Positions 46,529 to 56,614 of a stretch of DNA of 64,000 nucleotides are shown in pieces. The notes below the pieces were generated by a model, which did not search any database, had not been told where the DNA came from, and saw only the letters and a list, made by a program, of their open reading frames with translations. Positions within the stretch are counted from its first letter, which is position 1. The number at the start of each line of letters is the position of its first letter. The stretch spans positions 5,718,501-5,782,500 of the forward strand of contig NZ_AP019860.1 in assembly GCF_009002475.1 (NCBI RefSeq). Reading direction: 5' to 3'. The translations under genes and the position numbers were made by a program. The stretch comes from Candidatus Uabimicrobium amorphum (GTDB lineage: Bacteria > Planctomycetota > Uabimicrobiia > Uabimicrobiales > Uabimicrobiaceae).

Positions 46529-47662
46529 ATGCCTGAATCAAATACATCGGATCTTTCCGTTATAACCAGCGAAGAGGAAACAAAAAAGCATAAAGAGCGC
46601 GACATTCACAGTTTGCGCAAAAAGAAGGCTTATGAGTTAGAAGAGGCTTTCCGTAAATTCGCTGGACAAAAAATGCTAGTGTTTATCAAAGGTCACCCTG
46701 ACCCTGATAGCATTGCATCTGCTTGGGCACATAGATTTATCGGAAGTAACCTAGGGGTAGAGGTCAACATTGTTTATTTCGACCCGGTTAGCCACGCTGA
46801 GAATCGCGCCCTGGTTAAGACTTTAGGTGTAGCTATGATTCCTTATAGTGATGAAATGGATCTTTCAGACTATACCTGCTACGCTCTTGTAGATACACAA
46901 GCGAATGATTTTCCTGCATTAGAAAAAATGCCTGAAGGAGCTGCGCTATTTTCGGTAGTTGACCATCATCGCAATATGGGGAAACTAAAAGCATATTTTA
47001 CAGACATTCGCGAAAATGCAGGTGCGACAAGTTCTATTTATGCTGAATACTTGAAGTATGGATCTGTATCTATGACTATGGGTAACACTGAAGATGTCGA
47101 GCTATCTACAGCACTGCATCATGGTATTCGTAGTGACACAGATAACTTTCTACTCGCACGTGAAATAGACTGGCGAGCAGCAACTTATTTGTGTACATAC
47201 GCCGATAATGATATGTTACGTGTAATTGCTTCTTCGCCGATAACGGCAAATACAATGGATATTTTGCAAAAGGCGCTGGCGAGTAAAGAGATTCGCGACA
47301 ACTACATTTTTTCAGGTGTAGGATTTGTTCGTGACTCAGATCGCGATGGTATTGCACAAGCCGCCGATTACCTAGTAAGACGCGAAGGTATTGACACTGC
47401 AATTATATTTGGCATAGTTGATGATAAGTATATCCATGGTTCTTTACGAACACAAAGTACTACTGTGGACCCTGATAGTTTTTTAAAGTCAGTTCTTGGC
47501 GTAGACAAAGAAACGGGCAAACCCTATGGTGGAGGACGACTCGACAAAGGAGGCTTCCAAATTCCACTGGGAATGTTTTCCGGATGCTCTGACCGAGAAT
47601 TGTTGTGGGAACTCGTTTCACGAACTATCAAGTCTAAATTTTTAAAGAGCCTAGGTGGTTAG
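46529..47662 (+). CDS. DHH-family phosphoesterase (NrnA-like)
   Basis: The product has 377 residues. After a charged ~40-residue extension come the DHH motifs: GHPDPDSIAS, an LVDT segment, and VDHHRN (~147). The C-terminal DHHA1 domain has GGRLDKGGFQIPLG. Members bind Mn2+ and degrade nanoRNA, pAp or cyclic dinucleotides. The size fits the cytosolic NrnA class, but the exact substrate is open. The SD is weak, so the start could lie slightly downstream. It is the first gene of a tight five-gene run. Confidence 0.85.
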   Translation: MPESNTSDLSVITSEEETKKHKERDIHSLRKKKAYELEEAFRKFAGQKMLVFIKGHPDPDSIASAWAHRFIGSNLGVEVNIVYFDPVSHAENRALVKTLGVAMIPYSDEMDLSDYTCYALVDTQANDFPALEKMPEGAALFSVVDHHRNMGKLKAYFTDIRENAGATSSIYAEYLKYGSVSMTMGNTEDVELSTALHHGIRSDTDNFLLAREIDWRAATYLCTYADNDMLRVIASSPITANTMDILQKALASKEIRDNYIFSGVGFVRDSDRDGIAQAADYLVRREGIDTAIIFGIVDDKYIHGSLRTQSTTVDPDSFLKSVLGVDKETGKPYGGGRLDKGGFQIPLGMFSGCSDRELLWELVSRTIKSKFLKSLGG

Positions 47663-47682
47663 AGTTTTTAAAGGTTAACAAC

Positions 47683-48426
47683 GTGCGTTATGCTATTATT
47701 TCAGACATACATAGTAATTTAGAAGCATTAGACGCCGTACTAAAACATATAAAAAGCCGTCGTATAAATAGAATCATATGTCTTGGGGATGTGGTCGGTT
47801 ATGGACCAGATCCCCAAGAATGTTTAAAAATTGTACGCGAAAATGCAGATATATGTGTAAAAGGCAATCATGAAGAGGCCGTTGTTGAAGGCGCTTATTT
47901 ATTCAATGACCGAGCTAAAGCTTCCATAGAGTGGACTCGAAAAACACTCGAAAACACTGAAGAAAAAGAAGAATATTGGCAGTTTTTGTCGGACTTACCG
48001 TTACTATATACGGAAAACAATTATTTATTTGTTCATGCTTCGCCCATCGATCCAACATCCGACTATATTTTTGGATCGAAGCAAACTGTTAGAACGGACA
48101 AATACCACAATGTATTTGCTGCTTTTGACAATATTCTTTTTATTGGACACACGCATATTCCATGTGTGATTACAGAAGACCTAAAGACTAGTTATGTCGA
48201 AGATTTGGGATACAAATATCATTTTCAAAACCAAAAAGCCATTATCAATGTAGGTTCTGTAGGTCAACCACGCGACAAAGATAAAAGAGCTAGCTATTTA
48301 GAGGTGATTGATGATATGTTTTTTTTCCATCGCATTGAGTATGATGTGGAAAAGACATGCCAAAAAATATTGGCAAATCAGCACCTAGATAACTATTTAG
48401 GCGAACGTTTGCTTGAGGGTAAATAG
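47683..48426 (+). CDS. Calcineurin-like metallophosphoesterase
   Basis: The product has 247 residues with a GTG start (47683) behind aaagg. The dinuclear-metal motifs are complete: SDIHSNLEAL, GDVVGYGPDP, KGNHEEAV, a later HASP and GHTHIP. It belongs to the YfcE/MJ0936 and diadenosine-tetraphosphatase-like group. It lies 20 bp after the DHH gene. It is too short to be SbcD despite the sbcC gene two genes downstream. Confidence 0.85.
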   Translation: MRYAIISDIHSNLEALDAVLKHIKSRRINRIICLGDVVGYGPDPQECLKIVRENADICVKGNHEEAVVEGAYLFNDRAKASIEWTRKTLENTEEKEEYWQFLSDLPLLYTENNYLFVHASPIDPTSDYIFGSKQTVRTDKYHNVFAAFDNILFIGHTHIPCVITEDLKTSYVEDLGYKYHFQNQKAIINVGSVGQPRDKDKRASYLEVIDDMFFFHRIEYDVEKTCQKILANQHLDNYLGERLLEGK

Positions 48427-48472
48427 AATTTATTTTGGCTTATTCTAAGAAATTCTTTCTGAAGGTATTTCC

Positions 48473-49072
48473 ATGGCTTACACAAGGTCTTTGAAAAATT
48501 TAATCGCTGAATTTGGTAAATTACCTGGGATAGGTAACAAAACAGCCGAGCGGCTGGGCTTTTATATTCTAAATGTATCCCATGGCGAGGCAATGAATTT
48601 AGCAGATGCCATTGCTGAGGTAAAAAACAACGTCAAACGTTGCAAAATGTGTTTTAATATCGCCGATGAAGAATTGTGCGATATTTGTAGCAATCCACGG
48701 CGAGATCATAGTACAATTTGTGTAGTGGAACAGACAAAAGACCTTATTTCGTTGGAAAAAACAGCAACATACCAAGGTCTTTATCATGTACTAATGGGAA
48801 GACTTGCTCCCCTGGAAAATCAGCATCTCGAAACAACTACGATTAAAGAACTTATTGAACGCTCTAAAAATGAAGAGGTCAAAGAGATTATCTTAGCGAC
48901 AAACCCGAATATTGAAGGAGATGCCACGGCACTATATATACGCGAACAACTGGAGAGTTTTCCAGTTAAGATTTCAAAAATTGCGCGGGGAATTCCAACT
49001 GGGGGAAGTATAGAGTTCGCCAATCAGGCGATGCTAAGCGATGCTTTGTCTGGTCGGCAGGACTTTAAATAA
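48473..49072 (+). CDS. recR: Recombination mediator RecR
   Basis: The product has 199 residues, the usual RecR length. It has a helix-hairpin-helix (FGKLPGIGNKTAERLGF), a Cys4 zinc finger (CKMC and CDIC), a Toprim domain (CVVEQTKDL, NPNIEGDATA) and a C-terminal segment ARGIPTGGSIEFANQ. With RecO/RecF it loads RecA at gaps. The SD gaaggt precedes ATG 48473. Confidence 0.95.
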   Translation: MAYTRSLKNLIAEFGKLPGIGNKTAERLGFYILNVSHGEAMNLADAIAEVKNNVKRCKMCFNIADEELCDICSNPRRDHSTICVVEQTKDLISLEKTATYQGLYHVLMGRLAPLENQHLETTTIKELIERSKNEEVKEIILATNPNIEGDATALYIREQLESFPVKISKIARGIPTGGSIEFANQAMLSDALSGRQDFK

Positions 49073-49084
49073 AGGGGGAATGCT

Positions 49085-50509
49085 ATGCACTTGGGTTTTC
49101 AAATACAAACTAAACTCAAAAATGAACAAATTATGGCGCCGCACATTATTCAATCGATCGAAGTGTTGGCGTTGCCCGTTTTAGATTTGCATAGTTTTGT
49201 TCAAGAACAGCTGCAAGAAAATCCAGTTTTAGAGCAAAAAGAAAATTTCTCAGAGGTGGAAAATCAAAATGAAGCTCCTGAACGCGAAGAAAAAGTAGAA
49301 CAAATCGACGAGGATTTTTTAAACAATTTTGAAAATCTTGAATCAGAAGACTTTCGTGAGTACTTTGCCGAAAACCAAATCCCAAAAAGATTTGAAGAAA
49401 AAGATAAAAAGTTAGAAGCATTAAAGAATACTGCCTCTCCACAAAGTTCATTACAAGACCATCTTTACGAACAGTTGTACTTTTTTGAACTATCAGAGCA
49501 TATTTTAAATGTATGTAAAAACATCATTTATAACATAGATGGCAATGGATATTTACGTTACTCCTTGGAAGAAATTACCCAATCCATGGAGGACGAAGTA
49601 AGCGTTGAAGAAGCACAAATCGCTTTGGCGTATGTTCAAAAATTAGAACCCACAGGAGTGGGAGCGCGTAATATGAAAGAATGTCTTCTTTTGCAATTAG
49701 AAGAGGAAGACAAAGATTATCAATTTAAAAAAATATTGATTGAAAATCACTTAGAAGACATATACAACAATAAGTATCCTAAAATTGTCAAAGAAACCGG
49801 TCGCTCACTAGAGGACATAAAGGCAGCGATAGCATCTTTACAAAAATTGAATCCCAAGCCAGGTGGAAATATTTCTTCGGAAAGTGCTCATTTTATTATA
49901 CCAGATGTGATTGTAACTAAAGAAGGCGATGAGTACATCATACATCTGGAAGAAAAATACATACCACAATTACGCATCAACAATACCTATCGAAAACTTT
50001 TGCGTGAAAAAAATTCACAAGCCAAAGAGTTTATAAAGAAAAAAATGGAATCCGCCAACTGGATTATCGATGCCATACGCCAACGTCAACAAACTTTGCG
50101 ATCTGTAGTGGAAGAAATCATCCAACACCAGCACGATTTCCTAGAATATGGTCTTTCACATCTACGTCCTTTGAAAATGAAAGATTTAGCAGACAAACTA
50201 GATGTTTGTATTTCGACGATTAGTCGTACAATTTCTCATAAATATATTCAAACTCCTCGTGGAATATTTCCCCTAAAGTTTTTCTTCACCGGATCCATCA
50301 ACAAAAATGATGGAGAAAATGAATCTCGCGTAAGTGTACAGCAACGTATACAGCAGATCATTGACGAAGAAGATAAACGTAAACCTCTTTCCGATGTCGA
50401 TATATCGAAAAAGCTGAAAGAAGCAGGATTAGATATAGCGCGCCGTACAGTAACTAAGTATAGAGAATTCTTAAAAATCCCCTCCTCAAGAAGAAGAAAA
50501 GTTTACTAG
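49085..50509 (+). CDS. rpoN: RNA polymerase sigma-54 factor
   Basis: The product has 474 residues. Region I is Gln/Leu-rich (IIQSIEVLALPVLDL). An acidic region II, the core-binding domain, a helix-turn-helix (MKDLADKLDVCISTISRTI) and the RpoN box (ARRTVTKYRE, ~453-462) follow in order. It directs transcription from -24/-12 promoters with AAA+ activators. SD agggggaa precedes ATG 49085; the gene is 12 bp after recR and 11 bp before sbcC. Confidence 0.95.
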   Translation: MHLGFQIQTKLKNEQIMAPHIIQSIEVLALPVLDLHSFVQEQLQENPVLEQKENFSEVENQNEAPEREEKVEQIDEDFLNNFENLESEDFREYFAENQIPKRFEEKDKKLEALKNTASPQSSLQDHLYEQLYFFELSEHILNVCKNIIYNIDGNGYLRYSLEEITQSMEDEVSVEEAQIALAYVQKLEPTGVGARNMKECLLLQLEEEDKDYQFKKILIENHLEDIYNNKYPKIVKETGRSLEDIKAAIASLQKLNPKPGGNISSESAHFIIPDVIVTKEGDEYIIHLEEKYIPQLRINNTYRKLLREKNSQAKEFIKKKMESANWIIDAIRQRQQTLRSVVEEIIQHQHDFLEYGLSHLRPLKMKDLADKLDVCISTISRTISHKYIQTPRGIFPLKFFFTGSINKNDGENESRVSVQQRIQQIIDEEDKRKPLSDVDISKKLKEAGLDIARRTVTKYREFLKIPSSRRRKVY

Positions 50510-50520
50510 AAGAGCTTTCC

Positions 50521-53500
50521 GTGAAAATCTTAAAATTATCTATACAGGGATTTACCTGTTATAGGGAACCTGTCGTTGTTGATTTTTCGAGTTTAGAGTT
50601 GTTTGCCATAACAGGCCCTACCGGCTCTGGAAAAAGTTCCATTATAGACGCTATTATTTTTGCACTTTATGGTAAAGTGCCACGTGTTACCAATGACGTA
50701 AGTTCCCTAATTTCGTATGACGCTGAAGCAATGCATGTTCTCCTGGAATTCAAGTCCGGTACAGAGAAATATAAAGTCGCACGCAAAGTACAACATAAAA
50801 AAAGTACACAAGCCATTCTCGACAAATGGAACGGGGAATGGGAAGAGTGTGCCTCTGGAGTACGTCAGGTCAATAAAAATGTTTGTGACATTGTCGGTTT
50901 AGACTACGACTCATTCATCCGCTGCATTATTCTCCCCCAAGGTGAATTTGCACGATTTCTTATGGACGCCAAGAGCCGTCAAGATATTCTCACTCATCTT
51001 CTCAATTTGGGCATTCTGGGAAGAATGCAGCAAAAAGCCTCGAAGAATTATGATGCGGTGAAAAAAGAAATTGAGTTCATCGACGTACGGTTAAATAACG
51101 AGTTTGCGGGGGCTACACCTGAGAAGTTACAAAAAATGGTAGATGAATACGATCAGTTGGATGAAGAACTGGACAATCTCATCATTAAACAGCAAAAACT
51201 CAATGAATTGTGCAATGAACAGAAAGAGCTTCTCGAACTATGGGAAAATCGTGCACATCTACAAAGTAAACATAAAAAATATTTACCGCGCTTAGAACAG
51301 ATACAAGCTCTTGAGAACAAAATGAAAAAGGCGCGTAGAATCCTTCCTTTTTTACCCAAACTCGAGCAATTGAATGTTGAAAATGACAAGTTAAAAAAAC
51401 TACTCCAAGGGCAACAACAAAATGAAGAGAGGATGCATAGTCTTCAACAAGAGTTGGAAAATCAAAAAGAGCAGGTTGAGATCAAAAAAGAGCAGTACGA
51501 AAAAATAGAAGAGATCGAAGAACGACTGAGTGAAGTGCAAAAAATACTTAGCGTAAATGATCAGCTAACTCTAGAAAAAAAAGCGTATGAACGCGAGAAT
51601 AGCGAATACGAAAAGGTTGAAGAACGTCATAAAGAAACACTGAAAAACATAAAGGCTACCTCTGGTGAAATTGAGAAAATTTCTGAGGAAATAACGGAGT
51701 GCAGCAATCAATTACGCGAATGTGAAAAAAGTGTAAAAAAGTGGAATAAATATTGGGAAAATCAAGGGTACATTCAAGTTCTTGAAGCGGCACAACAAAA
51801 CTATCGCGATAAACAAAAAAAACATGTGGCCACTGTAAAACTTTTGAAAGAGCGTCAAAAAAGTTTGCAGCACTTTATGAGTGAATACACGAAATGCACC
51901 GACAACTTACAGGCTGTTGAACAACAAATCAAAAATTTGGGAAGCAAAGAGCAGTTACGAGAAATGTTGTTGCAAATAGAAAAACAAGAAGAACTAGAGC
52001 GCAATTACGATTTACAGTGTGGAGAAAAAGAAGCAGAAGTTTTGCGTTTGGCAGAAGAAAAAAAACAATGCCAGGCAATCGATAAACAGTTGGCAAAATT
52101 GCAAGATGAACGTGGAAAATTGCAGAAAGAGCTACAGGCAAAAAAACAACAATTAGAACTCACAACAAATTTATATGAAGAATTGGTTCCGATACATAAG
52201 TCACTCGTTGAGTTGCGTATCGTTATGGATGAAAATCACAAACAATGCACGACTCTCGAAACGTCGTTGAAAAACAACAAGAAAAAGTGCAAAAAAGTGA
52301 CTAGCGAACTGAGTAAAATAAACAAGTCTCGTGAAAAGTTATGTGCCGAGCTCGAAAAGGATGAAAACTCTTACGAGGAAATTCGTCGCAACAACATGTC
52401 GCAAATCCTGCGTGAGCATTTGCATAGTGGGGAAGACTGTCCGGTGTGTATGCAGACAGTTACGGCAGTACCGCAGGAGAAATCCACAGAAAAAAATAGC
52501 AGCGCACCCAAAGAACTCGAAGAAAAAATTGAAGCGTTGCGCAAAAAAATTTCTGGAGATGACAAAAAAATCGCCGAAAGTGAGGCGGCGAAAAATTTTC
52601 TAATGCAAGAGCAAGAGCAATTAAGTAAACAACTTGAAGAACTCAAGAACGAGAAAAAAAACAAAGTCAAAGAGCTGCGCACCCACGAAAAAAAATTGAC
52701 GAAGTCTCTGCAAATAGAAGACAGCGACACCATTGCGGAGAATATCGAGAAATTGTACAACTATATGAAAGAAGTTGACGCGCAAAAAGATACACTGGCA
52801 GAGCAAGTGATCGAAAAAAGTGGTAACATTCGCGAGCAACAAGCTATTTACGACACCATAAAAAAACGCGAAGACGAACGTGCGCAGAAGATTAAAACAT
52901 TGGAAAAAAGTCTGCAAAAACTCCAAAAACAGCTCAGTGATAAAAAATTACCGCCGAAGAAAAAAATCGCAGACAGCATTGCGAAAATCGAAGAGAAAGA
53001 AGTTGAATTAAAAAAACTAAATATCCAGCATATGCAAGTATCTTTGGATAAAAACACCGCAGAGCAGCAATTAAAGGATACGGAAAAGGCTTTTTCGGAA
53101 TTAGAGAATGAAATCAAAGAAAGCCATGATGCATGGCAAGAACGTCGCGAAAGTTTGCGTAGCGAATTGAAAATTCGCGGACAAAATGTCGAAGCGTCTT
53201 TAAAAAAAGGTGTGGACAAGTACAAAGAGGCGTACGAACAGCAACAATTACTATTAGAAAAGCTGGATGGCTTTCGCAACGAAATTAGTCGTAAAAAATT
53301 AGAAGAAGGTAAACTTCAGTCTACACTTGAGGAAATTGAAAACGATTTGGCAGAAAAAAAACAGGAATTGATAGAACTAAAAGAACAAATATCTGTCATG
53401 CAACAAAAAATAAATCGCGTAACCGCAGGAGAAAATCCTCATCGCCTCATTGAAGTTTTAGAACAACAAGAAAACGAAATTCGTTATGGCTACCAGCAAG

Positions 53501-54474
53501 CGCGAGAAAATTTAATTCGCATAGAACATACATTGCAATCAACCGTGGAAGAGGGCACGCGTTTACAAAACGAAGTAAATGAATGCGAAAAGCAATGTGC
53601 AGCGCTTTATAAAGAAGTCGAAGAGTATTTACACAAAATGCAACTGTCTTCGATTGCGGATATTAATAAAATGAAAGTTCCGGAAGAGATACTCGATAAT
53701 TGGGAGAATGAGATACAGGAATTTTATTTAGAATTTCGTGAAATTGAAGCGCAAATCAATTACTGCGAGGAACAACTGGCAGGTCGTAAGGTAAACCACG
53801 ATGAAATAGATACCAATCTACAAAAGCTGGAAGAACTAAAAGAAGTGGTCAATGAAAAAAACCATCTTCGTGGACACCTGGAGAGCGAATTGAAGTTACT
53901 GCGTAAAAATTTAAAAGAAACAACGAAACTGAGCGAACGACAAGAAGAGCTTCGCGTTCGTGAAGTCATTACCAAGCAACTGGCTCTAGATTTACGCGCC
54001 AATAAATTCCAAACATACGTACTAGAAGAGGCACTACAAACGCTAGCTGAAGACGCAACGATCCAATTGGATATTTTATCTTCAGGTCGCTATTCCTTTT
54101 CTGTAGAGAAGCGCGAGTTCTATGTCATCGATCATTGGCATATGGACCAAGTTCGCATGGTAAAGACACTCAGTGGTGGAGAAACATTTATCGCTTCGCT
54201 GTCATTGGCATTGGCCCTAGCGGAAAGAATCTACCAATTAGGTTACAATATGGGAAGCAATTGTACTCTAGAAAGCCTTTTCTTGGACGAGGGTTTTGGA
54301 ACACTAGATGAAGACCATCTAGATATGGTCATCAAGGCACTCAACAATTTGCAAGGAACAGGAAGAACAATTGGTATCATCAGTCACCTCGGAGTGTTGA
54401 ACAATTATTTACCCGCACGCTTAGTGGTCGAAAAAAGCCGCGAAAATTCTACGGTCTCTTTACAAAGTAATTAA
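50521..54474 (+). CDS. sbcC: Exonuclease subunit SbcC (Rad50-like)
   Basis: The product has 1317 residues with a GTG start. The N-terminal ATPase half has Walker A GPTGSGKSS. Two very long coiled coils flank a zinc hook with CPVC (Cys640, Cys643). The C-terminal half has signature LSGGETFIASL and Walker B LFLDEGFGTLDED. SbcC works with the nuclease SbcD on hairpins and blocked ends. The protein is longer than E. coli SbcC (about 1050 aa), mainly through its coiled coils. No sbcD lies next to it, which is unusual because the pair normally forms an operon. Confidence 0.9.
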   Translation: MKILKLSIQGFTCYREPVVVDFSSLELFAITGPTGSGKSSIIDAIIFALYGKVPRVTNDVSSLISYDAEAMHVLLEFKSGTEKYKVARKVQHKKSTQAILDKWNGEWEECASGVRQVNKNVCDIVGLDYDSFIRCIILPQGEFARFLMDAKSRQDILTHLLNLGILGRMQQKASKNYDAVKKEIEFIDVRLNNEFAGATPEKLQKMVDEYDQLDEELDNLIIKQQKLNELCNEQKELLELWENRAHLQSKHKKYLPRLEQIQALENKMKKARRILPFLPKLEQLNVENDKLKKLLQGQQQNEERMHSLQQELENQKEQVEIKKEQYEKIEEIEERLSEVQKILSVNDQLTLEKKAYERENSEYEKVEERHKETLKNIKATSGEIEKISEEITECSNQLRECEKSVKKWNKYWENQGYIQVLEAAQQNYRDKQKKHVATVKLLKERQKSLQHFMSEYTKCTDNLQAVEQQIKNLGSKEQLREMLLQIEKQEELERNYDLQCGEKEAEVLRLAEEKKQCQAIDKQLAKLQDERGKLQKELQAKKQQLELTTNLYEELVPIHKSLVELRIVMDENHKQCTTLETSLKNNKKKCKKVTSELSKINKSREKLCAELEKDENSYEEIRRNNMSQILREHLHSGEDCPVCMQTVTAVPQEKSTEKNSSAPKELEEKIEALRKKISGDDKKIAESEAAKNFLMQEQEQLSKQLEELKNEKKNKVKELRTHEKKLTKSLQIEDSDTIAENIEKLYNYMKEVDAQKDTLAEQVIEKSGNIREQQAIYDTIKKREDERAQKIKTLEKSLQKLQKQLSDKKLPPKKKIADSIAKIEEKEVELKKLNIQHMQVSLDKNTAEQQLKDTEKAFSELENEIKESHDAWQERRESLRSELKIRGQNVEASLKKGVDKYKEAYEQQQLLLEKLDGFRNEISRKKLEEGKLQSTLEEIENDLAEKKQELIELKEQISVMQQKINRVTAGENPHRLIEVLEQQENEIRYGYQQARENLIRIEHTLQSTVEEGTRLQNEVNECEKQCAALYKEVEEYLHKMQLSSIADINKMKVPEEILDNWENEIQEFYLEFREIEAQINYCEEQLAGRKVNHDEIDTNLQKLEELKEVVNEKNHLRGHLESELKLLRKNLKETTKLSERQEELRVREVITKQLALDLRANKFQTYVLEEALQTLAEDATIQLDILSSGRYSFSVEKREFYVIDHWHMDQVRMVKTLSGGETFIASLSLALALAERIYQLGYNMGSNCTLESLFLDEGFGTLDEDHLDMVIKALNNLQGTGRTIGIISHLGVLNNYLPARLVVEKSRENSTVSLQSN

Positions 54475-54492
54475 CGAAAGCGTGGTGGAAAT

Positions 54493-54520
54493 GTAGGGGC
54501 GGATCTTGTGTCCACCCGTC
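54493..54520. repeat. Dispersed palindromic repeat, copy 2
   Basis: gtaggggcggatcttgtgtccacccgtc is closely similar to 44322-44350; both have an acaaacg-containing flank. Short elements built on ggggcgga...gtccgccc are common intergenic repeats in large bacterial genomes. Confidence 0.65.
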
Positions 54521-54610
54521 TAACAAACGACAGTTAGATATACGCTTCCAGGTTGGTGCCCTCACCATCGCCTTGTAGATTTCAGCTGCGCTGAAAGCAA
54601 CAAGTCTCAT

Positions 54611-54631
54611 GCCTCTCCCGCAGGGAGAGGC
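54611..54631. repeat. Perfect 9-bp hairpin in a repeat-rich intergenic region
   Basis: GCCTCTCCC-gca-GGGAGAGGC lies in the 295-bp gap after sbcC. It is GC-rich and has no T run, so it looks like a REP-like repeat unit rather than a terminator. A third short palindrome (ctgcccgcagggca) lies near 54719. Otherwise the gap 54475-54769 has no coding frame I can support. Confidence 0.55.
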
Positions 54632-54769
54632 GTAACACGTCTGAATTTGTTTCCATTTGTTTTACTCTGTGCGTACCAATGGAACAATTTCAATCAAATG
54701 CATTCAAAATTACAACTCTGCCCGCAGGGCACCAAATACATAGAAGAATATCTAAAAAAGGAATAAAAC

Positions 54770-56614
54770 ATGTCTTCTGATGCGGTATTACAGGAATATA
54801 AGAAATTACAACAAGAGTACGAAGAACAACTCAGTAGTTTGCACAAAGTCGCGAATAAGATGGTTAAGATACGTGCATTTACCTTCTTAGCTTTTTCTGC
54901 CCTTCTTGTTTGGGCAATTGTTTTGTCTCGTGCCGAAAGCGTACACTACCCAATTTTGTTTACCGCTTTTTTTTCTTCGTTATTTTTTCTCATTAGTTTT
55001 GTTGTTTTTGCCACAAAGCACGAGAAGGTTAAAAATCAAATTTCTGCTCTTGACAAATTATTGGTATACAACGACCACGGTCAGAAAAAATTGCAAGACA
55101 GTTGGACAGATCTACCTCTAGATGGCAGTGATTTTACCGATCCGCAGCACGACTACTGCGATGATCTGGATATATTCGGCCAAGGTAGCATTTTTCAGCT
55201 CATAAATAGCTGCTACACCAAAGATGGACAACGGCAGTTGGCGCATTGGCTATTAAACCCCAGTGATGTCTCTGAGCTTAAATTGCGACAAGAAGCTGTT
55301 AAAGAATTGGCTCCGTTGTTGCGATTTCGTCATGATATTGCCAAGGAGGAGATGTTACTTCAAGCCAAAGATGACAAAGTGGCCTCTTTTATTTGGTGGA
55401 TTAAAGAGGGAAATCCACAGTTTGAACTCAAGGGAAGTACTATATTGATGTGGGTATTACCCCTATTCAGTTTTGTAGGATTCATGATTAGTTTTGCTTC
55501 GGGTTGGACGTTCAACTTACCGTTGATTTTACCTCTGGTTATTTCGTGGCTAGTACTTAGATCCATCAAAATAAAAGTAAATGAAGTATATGAAAAAATT
55601 GATCAAGTCGGGGGCGGGATTCTGGCGTATCACAATATTTTTAAAATAATTGACACACCGGAGTTTTCTTGCAAAGAATTGCAACGTTTGCGCGAGGAGA
55701 TGCAAGCCGGAGGTGAGCAACCAGCGCAAAAGTTAAAAGAACTCGCGCAAATAGCGATGGCTTTTGACAACCGTCATGGAATGTTGTACTCAGCAATGAA
55801 TATCATTTTATTATGGGACATTCGTCTTCTACTTCGCTTACAAAAGTGGTGTGGGGAAACCTCGCAAAGTATACATCGTTGGTTACGAAGCCTTTCACAA
55901 ATGCAAGCGCTAAACTCTTTGGCTGCTTTTTCCTACATAAATCCCGACTATCCTTTTCCACAATTTGACGAACAAAAAATATTGCGCGCCACAAAACTAG
56001 GACATCCTTGCATCGCGAGTTCTCAAAGAAAAACAAACGATTTTCATTTAGGAGACGATCGACAAATTGCGATCGTCACTGGTTCAAATATGTCTGGGAA
56101 AAGTACTATGTTGCGTTCAGTGGGACTTAACGTAGTTTTAGCAAACACCGGTAGTTGCGTGTGTGCCGAAGAATTCACTGTTGGTGAGTTTCACCTACGC
56201 ACCAGCATGCGTGCCCGTGATGACTTGCAAAAAGGGTTTTCGTACTTTTATGCCGAGTTGCACAAGCTAAAGCAAGTGATCGACGGGCTATCGACAGATA
56301 AGACACTATTGTTTCTAGTCGATGAAATGCTTTCGGGTACCAATTCTCGTGAACGTACCATTGCCTCAATGGGTATCATTAAGCATCTATTTCACAAAGA
56401 AGCATTGGGCGTTGTTGCAACCCATGATTTGTTTCTTGCTTCCCTTGCGGATGAATTTCCCAAAATTCACAACTTTCATTTCACAGACAAAGTGGTCGAC
56501 AATGAAATGCATTTCGACTATCAACTCAAGGATGGGCCAGTGAAAACATCAAACGCTTTATTTTTGATGCGCAAGGTGGGAATAGAAGTGGAATTAGATG
56601 AAGAACAAACTTAA
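54770..56614 (+). CDS. Membrane-anchored MutS-like ATPase
   Basis: The product has 614 residues. SD aagga precedes ATG 54770. A short coiled coil is followed by two transmembrane helices (~42-85) and another pair at ~225-270. The MutS core/clamp-like region spans ~280-410. The ATPase has Walker A TGSNMSGKST (~438), LFLVDEMLSGTNSRE and VATHD. It lacks the mismatch-recognition domain of MutS. The pattern resembles the membrane-associated MutS-like family seen in Bacteroidetes, whose function is not established. It may act on DNA or nucleoprotein near the membrane, or have lost that role. Confidence 0.85.
   Translation: MSSDAVLQEYKKLQQEYEEQLSSLHKVANKMVKIRAFTFLAFSALLVWAIVLSRAESVHYPILFTAFFSSLFFLISFVVFATKHEKVKNQISALDKLLVYNDHGQKKLQDSWTDLPLDGSDFTDPQHDYCDDLDIFGQGSIFQLINSCYTKDGQRQLAHWLLNPSDVSELKLRQEAVKELAPLLRFRHDIAKEEMLLQAKDDKVASFIWWIKEGNPQFELKGSTILMWVLPLFSFVGFMISFASGWTFNLPLILPLVISWLVLRSIKIKVNEVYEKIDQVGGGILAYHNIFKIIDTPEFSCKELQRLREEMQAGGEQPAQKLKELAQIAMAFDNRHGMLYSAMNIILLWDIRLLLRLQKWCGETSQSIHRWLRSLSQMQALNSLAAFSYINPDYPFPQFDEQKILRATKLGHPCIASSQRKTNDFHLGDDRQIAIVTGSNMSGKSTMLRSVGLNVVLANTGSCVCAEEFTVGEFHLRTSMRARDDLQKGFSYFYAELHKLKQVIDGLSTDKTLLFLVDEMLSGTNSRERTIASMGIIKHLFHKEALGVVATHDLFLASLADEFPKIHNFHFTDKVVDNEMHFDYQLKDGPVKTSNALFLMRKVGIEVELDEEQT

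Noticed and set aside
47683-48426. Metallophosphoesterase as SbcD partner of SbcC
   Set aside because: At 247 residues it lacks the capping domain of SbcD (about 400 residues) and fits the YfcE/Ap4A-hydrolase-like group.
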